A DNA stretch of 64,000 bases from Zygaena filipendulae. Its lineage: Eukaryota; Arthropoda; Insecta; Lepidoptera; Zygaenidae. Location of the stretch: NCBI GenBank assembly GCA_907165275.2, contig OU015653.1, positions 3,440,001-3,504,000 on the forward strand. Direction: 5' to 3'. A model generated the notes under the pieces. It was not told the origin of the DNA. It saw nothing but the letters and a program-made list of their open reading frames with translations, and did not search any database. This document shows, piece after piece, positions 1 through 11,868 of this stretch. The position numbers and the translations under genes are program-made. Each line of letters opens with the position of its first letter. Position 1 is the stretch's first letter.

Positions 1-155
1 AGCTTCTTCTTCTCAGTTAGAGCACTAGGAAGCTGTGCAGGGTGGATATTTTATGGGTGCTGTCATGAAAATTGTAATTTTTTTTTACGTCAAAAAGAGC
101 CACAATATGGGCCAATTTTGAATAAAGTTATTTGACTTTGACTTTGGAGGAGGTT
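1..155 (+). repeat. Possible 3' tail of a non-LTR retrotransposon
   Basis: The stretch ends AATAAAGTTATTTGACTTTG with further TGACTTT units, a style seen at the 3' ends of insect RTE-like LINEs. No coding part lies in the window, so this is a weak call from style alone. Confidence 0.35.
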
Positions 156-209
156 CGACGCGTATGGTTTTTTTCTTGCAATGTGTCAAAGGGTGCCTTG
201 GAGTGATTC

Positions 210-332
210 GTGTCGTGTGGTTACAGCAGACAGCCAGGGGCGACATGCGGCAGTGCGCGTCGCACCGAGGGCGGGCGGCCGCCGCCGCGCACGTCACCTA
301 GACATGCGCTTGCGCAAACGCTCGCACCACAA
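210..332 (+). promoter_or_regulatory. GC-rich 5' region of Lrp4
   Basis: Roughly 100 bases just before the Lrp4 start are strongly GC- and CpG-rich in an AT-rich setting. This fits a 5' UTR or promoter-proximal region. I see no TATA box that I would defend. Confidence 0.4.
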
Positions 333-958
333 ATGAAGCCCGCCACTGCCGCCATGCCGGCACCGATACTACTCTACATCGTTTCTGTCACCCTGCTTTG
401 GTTTTGCGGTGAGTTAAGATAAACGTTAATCGTTGGCGCTATAGAAAATTAAGGAACTTATAGTCATGTCACGTGGTCAACCAAAATTGTATTATATATA
501 TGTGTCTTGTATATATACATATTATGGGTATATAGGGATATCTATATATTTTTCAAATTGACGAAATAATACTTAGATAAAATATATTAAAGTTCATTAG
601 GAATTTAGCAAGGCGTGACGTCATTGCAACATTTCGAATTAACGTATCGCCGTAACGTATTTTTGATTACGTATAAAAAAATGTGTCCAATGGGTTTACT
701 AATCTACGTGAAGGACAAAAAACTACAACTTTAGTCAACTATCCTATTGCTTGGTCTACGAAGCGAGCGCCGAGGATGCGCCCGCCCTAGCGGCGCCGCG
801 CCCGGCGAACAGCACGGCTGAGTCGGCGGACCCCCGCTCGCCGGTTGGCCGTGTGCCGCCCTACCAGCCGCCGGTGGGCGCCGGCTCTGTGCCCATGCAA
901 GGGCCCGGCTTCCGGCCGCACAGCCCCTACACACGTGTTGAACCGTGGCACCCACATC
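333..958 (+). CDS. Lrp4: Lrp4 exons 1-2: signal peptide and linker
   Basis: Exon 1 is 333-408 and encodes [11 protein letters not shown] followed by the hydrophobic run [14 protein letters not shown], a signal peptide; the donor is GTGAGT at 409. Exon 2 is best placed at 764-958 (donor GTAAGT). Its acceptor AAG at 762-763 is the one I found that keeps phase with exon 1, giving WFC-A-SAED at the likely cleavage site. The segment is rich in Pro, Ala and Asp and much more GC-rich than its surroundings. The exon 2 start is an inference; an alternative acceptor at 734 would read into a stop. Confidence 0.75.
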
Positions 959-3900
959 GTAAGTTTTATTTTATTTACCTTTTATTGAAAGTTCAACCTT
1001 ACAAACCGTCCATACTCCATATAGACGAAATTACAAAAGACTAATTTCGACGAGAGGTTATAATACGATTTCTAACAACCAAAATGGGATATATTATGAC
1101 ATTTTTGAAACCATAATGTGAATAGAATCGGCAGTCAATCTTGTCAAAAATGTCCCTTATCCCATTTTGGCTGTTAGGCATCGTAGTAAAGTTAGAGATG
1201 GTGGTATAGGGCCAGTATTGACTTAAAAATCGATCCAGACTTGAAAAAAGGGGAATAGGATAGGCAGAATTGATCTACTTACGATTAGTTAGTAATTCTT
1301 TAAATGTTTAATTAAAAAATCTTATCACCTTGAATATTATTTTTGTGACCTTTATCATGTAATGGATTAAAAATAGTTGATTTTTATCGGAAATAATAAA
1401 TAAATAGCGGAAAAGAATTTCAAACGAACTCTGTTACATTTCTTTCCAAACACAAAGTTTATTATAAACCAGTGGCTAGCTTCTATAAGATAACATTAAT
1501 TACAAATTGTTATGGGGATAAATAATAAACTTTCGTAGAGCCAGGGTAGGTACTTTATCTTTTCATTCGATCACATATAATCTCAACTTTTGTATATTAT
1601 CTAGCTGTAAGCTTTCCAAATAGTGCAAAATAAAATAAATAATATAATACTATACTACGTTCGGTATTCGCTTTTCGTCCTCCTAGCTGATATAATATGC
1701 TAAATGAACTGATTGCAAATTGTTGGTTGGTACAGATCACGCGGCGCACGACAAGTACCGTCAGGTCGTGTTTGGGGATGTGGATGAGAGCGATGACGAC
1801 GGTGACTGCAGCCACCCCTGCCCCAAGCAACATTTCTCTTGTCAGGTAGTTTCGTTACCAGGAGGCCAATTGCGCTTTTTAATAACGACATTACCAGAAC
1901 GAAACTTTAAACGTCAAAAGCTAAAATTATATTTTAAGTAACTTCGTAACGCGCTGAATCCTACTAATATTATAAGTGTGAAAGTGTGGATGTTTGGATG
2001 TTTGGATGTTGTTTACTCAATCACGCAAAAATGGCTAAACGAATTTGGATGAAATTTGGCATATTGTCAGGGGTACAGAGAAGGACATAGGGTACTTTTT
2101 ATCCCGGAATTCCCGCGGGAACTCCGAAATTACCAAGGGTGAAACCGCGGGGCACAACTAGTATTTCATAAATGAAGACGCAACTTTTATTCAGAAAGTT
2201 ATGTTGGTTAACCTTTAAATAAACTTGATTGAGCGTCAGGATCTATAGAAATCTAAAAACATATAGGTATTTGACATTTTTATAAGTAGCCGTTTTGTTT
2301 TGGCAATGTCGTCTCTCGTCTATTGGAGTCAATCGTGCTACTTCATACCGAATAACGATATTCGGATCCGCTATCAATCACAGCTGTATCGTGTGAATTA
2401 AGTGAAAAACTGATGAAAACGGTAACTTTTAGTTGCGAACGTGATCATTCCTAGCTGAAATTGGATTTGTTTATTTTTTGAGACATTGTTTGAGAATATT
2501 CAAACAACAATAACGCTGCCCAAGAATACGAGTAATTTATGTCGTCTTAAATAAATCTACATCATAAATAACGGTTTCATAAATCAAAAAAATTTAAAAA
2601 TAACAAAGATGTATACAAATCTAAGAACAAGAATGTACATTTATTTAATGTCGGCAAGTCATATTTTTAGATATCGTGCACGTGCATACCGATGGAGAAG
2701 CGTTGCGACGGCATAACAGATTGTGCCAAGGCAGAGGACGAGAAAGGCTGTGAGAGCGCGTGCGAGGAGCACGACAACCGCACCATATGCCACAACACCA
2801 ACGTCTGCATCGCGCTGTCGTGGATTTGTGACGGCGACAACGATTGCGGAGACTTCTCTGACGAGACGCACTGCGGTAACTTGACTATCAAATACCAATA
2901 ATAATAATAATCCACTTCACAACACACAGATCTACTTGATCGCAAAAACCCGTTATGTTGATATAATACGAAAGTATGTTTGCGTCTTTTTGGGGTATCG
3001 TATCTTAAAAGAAAAAAACGGGAGTGTTCCCGTCTATCCATCCGTCTACTAGGTACGGAGATGTTTTACGAAAACTAAGTAACGTAGAAACTCTACATTC
3101 TTTCTCTACATTAAAATAAGTACTTCTTCTTTTACTATAATTATGGCGGAACGCCAATGACAATGTTAGATTGTTCCCCAAGATTAAAACAAGGAAATCA
3201 AAATGGCTGCTGAATGGTGATTAAAATCTGTACTATTATAAGAGCGCAGAATCCGCGATTCTGTACATTGAATATTTTTGATAAATTTTGACAGGGAGCG
3301 ATAAAAGAAGAGTAACCAACCACGAAAAAAGAGTTTTCAAAATTATTTTCTGTCTGTCTGTCTGTCTGTTCACGATAATCTCCGAATTTACTGAACGGAT
3401 TTTCATGCAGTTTTCACAGGTAGATTAAGCTTAACCTCGAGCTACATATAGGCTTTGTTTCATTTAAATCGGATGTTGGGAAAAAAAGTTGTCATATAAA
3501 AACGTGGACTTGCTACGATCGCTACGACCTCTACCCATGAACAACCACGTAGAAACTCTATACTTCTCTTTTCAATATGGCAACAACAGGCGCCTATCGA
3601 AATTTGCCATAACGATAAATCCTAATGACGCAGTTATGTCTACTTATCCCACCAAACATGTTTCATAAAGAATTAATCGAAACTGGCCCATTATAACAGG
3701 TGAGTACGCGAACTGTACATCGGAACAGTTCCAGTGCGCCAACGGCCTGTGTATCCACAAAGAGTGGGTTTGTGACGGCGACAACGACTGCAGAGACAAC
3801 TCCGACGAGGGGAACTGCACCCGTGGCAGGTAAGGCTCCCCACATTCTTTTTGAAGGTCAACACATTCTTTTTGAAGGTCAACACTCAACACACAGCGAA

Positions 3901-6900
3901 CCCTCAATAGGCATAAGTAACTTTACGTCAAAACGTCAATTTTATCTCAATCCTACTTAAAAATTACGATAAAATTGACATTTCTAAGTAGGCTTTCTTT
4001 CGTAAGTAGGCAGGGTACGATAGGACAAACATGTGTTGGGGGTAAATTTAAACGAGCGGCATATTGGAGGACTGAAGGATTCAGTAAGTATTCGATTCTC
4101 GTTCCAATTATCTAAAAAAAAAACCTAAAGATATTTTTTTTGTAATCATCGAATGATTACATCATTAGCTGGTCTTCCCGCGTTATTTCAACCGCGTCAA
4201 TTTTGGAATAAACACAAGAACTCTTTAAAACAAAATGAAAGTACCTTATCTCCTATTTCAGGACCTAAATTATTCGTAACTACTAACTAGTTATAATTAT
4301 CTCAAAATGCTGTTCGCTATATGATACGGGACGGTTATATATATGCCTTTTCGGATCAAAACTTTTCGTCGATGACGCTTTCAAGCTTTGGTACCTAATG
4401 ATGCCAAACAATATATTTAATAATGAATTTTTTTTACTTAAAAAAAAAATATTCACATCAAATTCGCCATGTTACATTGAGATTGTTAGTAGTTCAGCAA
4501 GTACTGGGTGATCTGTTCATTATAGCTCATTAGAGAATAACAGAAAAATAATTTTCAATTTGTGATCGTATGAAAATGTTACGCTCAACTAACCCCCGCA
4601 GCCCTGCCCTACCTCAATAGAACGCAGGTACCCATCAGCCCTATCCTTCCCCTACTTAATTGGATAATTGCCAACAGACCTTTTCTATTGGAATGTAATT
4701 ACTTTGTTTACCATATTGCAAATTACCAATACATACCATATATTGTGTTCTATAAATCAACGAAAATTTTTACAAGTATAACGAACTCAAGCCCATTATT
4801 TCTTTAAGCATATACATATTAATTGGGCTTAATACAGCAAAAAATCTTAATTTAATTTGTATTTTCCATTTAGATTTTTGATATACGACCATGGTCCCTA
4901 CCCTATTTTGTAGGTCGAACTGGGAACAGCTTTTAGACCTAAAAGATAAGATCGATTGAACGCCGCTATATTTCACGGGCCTTCTTATATGGCGTTACAT
5001 GGCACGCATTCGTTTACTTAGTGGTATATCAATAATGGTACGGTATATTTCTCTGTAACGCTCGTAGCACGACACCGATAAATCCATGATAAATCAGAGA
5101 ACGCGGCTAGTGACGTCATGTTTTGTTTTGACCAACAGTGATGCGTTTCGCAGGAGTTGTATTTCCCTTTCTTATTTTGCATAAATCATATCTTATTAAT
5201 ATCAATATCTTATTTTAAAGACTAACTTGATAAGAAAACAATTGTTTGGGCATAATATCTAGATAATAAAGATTTAATGGAAAAAATCAACGACATGCAT
5301 ATTCCCTATTGCGTTTGACTTAACAACAACAACAATAACAAAGCATGCGCCATAGATCGTATTGTGCTTCAATGGGATTGCCATCGATTGAACAATGGTG
5401 CCATCCTCGACCCTCTCAATGCAACCCCCATGACGCTTTTGACAAATGAACGCGACCTCACCTAACAAGGACCGTTCGAGCATCAAAGAACAGTTCAAAC
5501 TCCAGCAAATACATTTCACGCTCGACGGCGATTTGGACTTTTCTTTTTCTTTACTAGTTACATTTTACTGTGCTATAAATTGCAAAATCTTTTTCATATT
5601 TCTTGGTGGACACCGAAAGACTCGAAAAAATATTTTTAGGTTATGATAAATTACAGAATCTTCGGTTCCAGGCGAAAATTTCCATTTCCAACTGACTTTA
5701 GATTGCAAACATGTCTACAGAAGTACACAAACAATAATAAGCCATCTCTACAGAAAGAATAATAAGCATTTATCATTGCTACCTTTTTTTTAAATTAAGT
5801 GGTACAGAATAATTTCATCGATGCAACATAAAATGTTAACCATATCGTTTTTTGTTAAAAACACAATTCCTATTTGCATTTTCCTGTATGTTTTCTAAAA
5901 TATTATACGACTCTACAAACTACTCAGTGAACTTCAAAGTGGTATTCAAATTTTCTTTATCTGTGTATGTGTCATAAGATGTTATAATGTGTAAACCTAA
6001 GTCTATCATGTAAAATGCTCTATCTAGATTTTTAACTATTCAACTATTTGGTTAACAATTTTTTTCTGTTAAAACACGAAGGGATAGCAAGGTACCTGAT
6101 TTCTCATTTTTCGTAAATATAACAATCATATTATGGGAGATGGGGTTACCTACTTTTGTTTATATTGTTGGTTTAATAAAGTTTATTATTTATTTTTATA
6201 ATATTAATATAGAAAACAAATAGTGAAAATTCGGGTTGGGCCTTCAGTACCTTATATCACGTATATTTTTCATAAACACTGCGAGCGTCACCCTTGCCCC
6301 TTGTGGGATATGCTTCAGTTGAAACTGTCCATCATGCACAAACCATTTGCATAGTGGTCGACTTCGGACTGGTGCCGATTATTTGCACTAAGGATAAAGC
6401 TCCATTGTTTTTCCTTATGTTCATAATAATGCTGGCAAACAAAATTTGAAGTATGATATCATTTAATTTTAAGTAAAGGGATTTGCCCCTTTAGTTAAAA
6501 AAATCTGAGATTTTTGAACCCAGCTGTTTGGGCGGTGCGTTTGATTCAGTTAGGATATCTATCAAATTTTATTTTGACTAAAAAAAACAAATTGAAGTTC
6601 TAGCTTGTGAAAGGAGGGAAGCAAAAATGTTTGCCTGCTCAGACAACATAGTAACGTCTGAATCAAAAGCCTTTTTTCATTCTCCTTTTAGTTAATCTTT
6701 TCTTGCTGATTTAACGCGATCCGTGTTTATTTGGAGAAACTGGTATATTTTATTTATTGTATTATTTTTTTATAATTTAAGTAAAATTTGTCTGATACTA
6801 TGATAACCGATGGCAGCTGTGCTATGAATCACAGTTAATAGGTGCTAGAAACAATAGTATTCGTTCCAGTTACATAATATAAACGACATCATAATATTAT

Positions 6901-9900
6901 GAATTTGCCTAGGCTTAATGGTTTCCATTAATTCTTTCGGAGCCTACTGAAAGTCTTTAACTACTAAATAACTGTACCCAGGAGGCCGATCGCACTATTT
7001 TGAACTATATTACCAAAACGAAACCGTCAGATGACACATATTAGTTTTTAATTTCTTTTGATCCTGACGCTCGTTCAAGTTCGGTCAAAGGTTAACCAAC
7101 GGTGCGTACAGACTACCTAACAAAACATATTGTTATATAACATGTTTCAGATAATGGGGACACTGAATGTTATATAACATGTTATACAACTTAGTCACTT
7201 TAGTTTGTTTTGTTTTTCTTTTGTTTTTTTAAAAGTACAACAATGGCTGCCGCAGCTAGTAAAACGTATTCTCTCGCGAAGACATTGTGGATAGCATAGC
7301 ATTGAAGAACGGAAAACGAAATGGTTATATAACATTGTTATATTGCATTGTTGTTCTAATGTGTACAGTCTTGTTTTATGTTGCAATATTGTATAACAAT
7401 GTTACATAGTCTGTACGCAGCGCAACGTTATCGTCTATTATATGAGTTGAAACGTCATAATATCTATTTTCTACAGCTACACTATAATAAAAGAGTAGAA
7501 ATCGCGATTCTGTACATTGAATATTTTTACCTAGAATTGAGAGGGGTGATAAAAGAAGAGTGACCAAGCACAAAAAACTTTTTTAAATTCTTTTCTGTCT
7601 GTCTGTCTGTTCGCGATAATCTCCAAATCTACTAAACGGATTGTCATGCGGTTTTCACAGATAGATTAAGCTTTGTTTCATTGAAATCGTATGTCGGGAA
7701 AAAAGTTGTTGTATAAAAACCTTTCGCGCGGGTGAAACCGCGGGGCACAGCTAGTTTAAAATAAATAATCAGCGGGATACGAAACTGATTCAAAATTTTT
7801 TTTTAACACATTTGACGTTTTAAAGGTTTTGTTTTGATAAAGTTGCATACCTATACGCAATCATAATATTTTTTCTTTACTTAAATAAAGGGTCTTTCAA
7901 TAGGGACGGGTCGATGTTGGCAGCCTGTGGCGGCCATGTTGTTTTAACGTCGTCTTTCTAACCTATATTTTTTTATTCAGTTAGTAATGCCAAATCACCA
8001 TGGCAAGTTACACGGTTGAGCAACACGTCCAAATGTTAAAAATGTATTACCAAAATGAGTGTTCGTTAGTGCAAACGTTACGTGCATTGCGCCCATTTTA
8101 CGGCAGACGAGGTGGTCCTTCAAAGTCGACTCTCCAACGTTTGGTGGCCAAATTCGACTTATCACCTTTAGACTTTTTTTTGTGGGGTTTTCTTAAGTCG
8201 CAGGTCTATACCAATAAGCCACAATCGACCGATGCCCTTAAAGTCAACATAGCTCAGGCTATCGCTGAAATTCAACCCGAACTATGCGGCAGAGTTGTTG
8301 AACATTGGACAACTCGAATTCGTGCCACCGTGAGAAGCCGCGGCGGACATTTAAACGATGTGATTTTCCACACATAATGGCATATATAGCTCTTTCAAAT
8401 AAAAAAAAAAAATCGTTAAAATCTCACACACGGCCTTTTTTATTTCATGTCAAAATCGACCCGTCCTTATTGAAAGACCCTTTATTATATTTGATCACGG
8501 CGAACCTAAGAATTAAAAATTAACTTACAAATTTTGTTTTAATATAATTTATAATTTATTTTCTTATAGCCAGTTTTGTCTACCAACCCCTATCTCATTA
8601 GTCTATATTTAGATTGATTGTTATAATAATAACAAGGCCTTTCGGACTAGAAGAAGCGCGTAATACTGTATATCTCTGGAAGCAGCAGTTAAATGAGGAT
8701 ATTTGTACTACTTTTTATGATAATAAATTTAAGCTTGTTCTGAAAATTCCTCATACTATAGCTGTTCCACGAGCAATTTCGGGATTCCCTCGGGAACCCA
8801 GAGATTAAAAACGGACCGTTCATTACTTGATTGTTTTATGACAGCGATGCACTTATTATATACAATCCTAAAAAGAAATAACAACCAGTTTAAATAGCTT
8901 CGAGCTTTAAATAGTAACCGTCCTGAGGTTTTAATTGTTATTTTTTTATTCGAGTTATCTTTTTATTTGTATTATTCGGGCGGGAGCTTGCACTGCCCTC
9001 AATCAATAAGTACGGGGGCTGCGGGGCGCAGGGCGAGGGGCACGGGGCGCGTGGGTCTGCGGGGCGGCGCGCGCGGGTGTGCGGGACGCGGGGCGCCTGA
9101 CGACGCACCTACGCGAGAAGCCTTCGCCCCGCACGCTGCGGAGACGACAGATATTTCCGACGACACCGTAGGCGGGTTCATCAAAGAAATAAAGTCATCT
9201 ATGCTGATTAAATTTAAACTTCAAACAACGGTCTTTTAAGTTTTAACCTAAATTTCTACATACGTAGGTCACACGTGTACATAACGCTTATGATATCACA
9301 ATTACATACTTTTGTATGTCGCAGGCAATTTGTATAATGCGTTCGTTTATAACTTTATAAACATCTGGCATTTTGTATACTGCCGAGGAGAGAAGGAAGA
9401 TGCGGGATGTTCGCTTCGCGTATCAAAAATCGGTACTTACCAAACATTTGTCTTACTTGTGGTCGCGGTTCAAATTAAACCTAATCTAGCATGTCAGGGT
9501 GCCCGCAAATACAAACAACGGCATTTTCTGTCCTCACAATTTTATCATGTAAATATATATGTTGACTGTACTGTAAACGGACGAATTAGACTACATACTG
9601 TAGGTATACCTATCCTCACGCGTACTGTCGGAAGGATATAGTATTATATTATCTGTGTTTATGCAAAGATTGTCACTACTCATTAACTCAGTTTAACTCC
9701 TACTCGTATATAAGTCTAACATCCGCTTCGCTTCATCCACATTCATAAGTTTTGTCAGACTCGAGGGCGATGTAATATTCTTTTTTATATGATTTAATAT
9801 TTTCTCTTCAAATAAATTTTAGAAAAATATAATTAAAAACCTCAAGATCAAGAAGTCAAGATACCTTAATAAAATCAGTTACTAATATTTGACTTTCCAC

Positions 9901-11833
9901 TGATACGGCACTGCGGCAGCTTTCTTCCACATAATACCTAATCCACCTACTAACTGTTCCAGACGGTTCCAATTTCGTGAATATTATTTTAAGATTCCCT
10001 CGGTAACTCCAAATGGTACCGCGATAAAAAGTATCTTAAATTAAGTAGGAACATAAGCTAACCAATGTGCAAAGTTTCATCAAAATATGTCCAGTAGTTT
10101 TTAAATGATGGTGAAACAGACAAATTGACAAAGTGGACTTTTAGGAAAGTGGACGACAGTACGATATCACGTGACTAGCAGGTCAGTGACCACGTGACCA
10201 CGACTTGGCTGTGTTAAAGTTGACGCTACTGGATGTAGACGACGACGAAGTTGACGATATTAGATTTGGGTACTTTTTGAGTACCTACCTACAATTTACA
10301 TAGAAGTGCAAGTTTAATTTTTTTTCGTTCACCGTTCAATACCTATGTTTTATGTGAACATGGAGTTATTAACAGGTACATTTATACATACTTAGATGCC
10401 GAGACAACCAGTTCACGTGTCTCATTGGCGAGTGCATATCGCAACACTGGCGCTGCGACAAAGAGGCCGACTGTCCAGATAACTCGGACGAGACGGAGTG
10501 TCGTGAGTCATTATTCATTATATACTGGCCTTATTCTCCGCGGAATTTCCCGCGTGAATTTCAGGATTCCCTCGGGAACTGAAAATCCTTTCGATTATAA
10601 ACTATCTTCCCGCCAAGTTTCAGCTTCATAGGTTAAACAGCTTTTGAAATTTCTTGATTAGTCAATGAGTTTTCATATAAAAATGGAAAAGAGAAAGAAG
10701 AATTCTACTGTTAACGGCCATCACACAAGTAACAGTGGGCGAGAGAAAGTTAAAATATATGGTGACCACTATGCCACAACACTTGGAGAAATTCGTCAGG
10801 AATATAATGTAATGTCTTCTAAGATCAAATAGGTAAATATGGGTCAAAGGTTTAAAATAATATTCTTGGGTCATCAGCTGTGGATCTGCTGCGATGTGGT
10901 GAAAACGAGTTTCAATGCGAAAACAAGAAATGCGTGCGAAAAGAGTTCCAGTGCGACGGCGACAACGACTGTGGCGATTGGACGGATGAGGACACTTGTC
11001 CCGTGCTGCCAGTCAGCTGCAATGCCGACGAATTCAAGTAAGTATCACTAACATTAAGGATGCAATTTTCTTTGATTTTTGAATTTTTGTTGTGGTTGTC
11101 CAAGCAATAAATAATTAAATGTGGTTAATGATTCCATTATTATATTTTTTTTAATTCTATAGGTGTAGCGATGGCAAATGTATACCAGAACGATGGCGAT
11201 GTGACAATGAAAGGGATTGTGGGGATGGAGACGACGAACTCAATTGCGAACCACATTCGGTACGCAACTGTACCGTCGACGAATACGTTTGCCAAGACAG
11301 GCGCTGCATTCTGGTAAGGTCCAAAGCGATCTAATAGTATTAGATTTATAACTAAACATAGACAGCCACTAAGGTTTCCTATGATGATCGTATTCTTACA
11401 GAAAACCTGGCTCTGCGATGGTATTCGTGATTGTACAAATGGTGAAGATGAAATGAATTGTCAAGTGTTCTGCGAAGAAGATCAGTACATGTGCAAAACC
11501 CAAGAGTTGATGACCAACGCATTCAGAAATTGCGTAAACAGGAAGCACGTGTGCGATGGTATGAAGGACTGCCCCCGAGGGGATGATGAAGAAAAATGTC
11601 CAGTAAAGAGAAAATGTACAGCTGAGGATAAATGCGAGAAGTCGTGTATCACTACATATGACGGATTGCCGGCTTGTGACTGCCCTATAGGTTTCCTGTT
11701 GAATGATGATGGCTACAGGTAGGTACTTTAGGGAGGGTTTACAGAAGCACTCAAATGTTCCAAAATGTATGTTCTCATTATATTTTTAACCGACTTCCAA
11801 AAAGGAGGAGGTTCTATGTTCGATTGTATGTAT

Positions 11834-11868
<35 letters not shown>

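Larger units (their letters stand above)
3830..10395. other. Lrp4 intron 5, 6.5 kb, repeat-rich
   Basis: No exon is needed here because LDLa modules 3 and 4 join in phase across it. It holds a MITE (7103-7419), a Helitron-like copy (7481-7754), a deleted transposase (7888-8482) and a GC-rich island (8985-9165). From 3840 to 7100 I see only AT-rich DNA and small decayed repeat pieces. Confidence 0.7.

Noticed and set aside
751..1044. Reading exon 2 of Lrp4 as a separate small gene running on to 1044
   Set aside because: The frame fits between exons 1 and 3 in phase and has a good donor at 959; the part after 958 is intron.
8967..9239. 90-aa plus and 61-aa minus frames in the GC-rich island
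   Set aside because: Low-complexity Arg/Gly and Pro/Ala strings are expected from GC-rich DNA in either strand.
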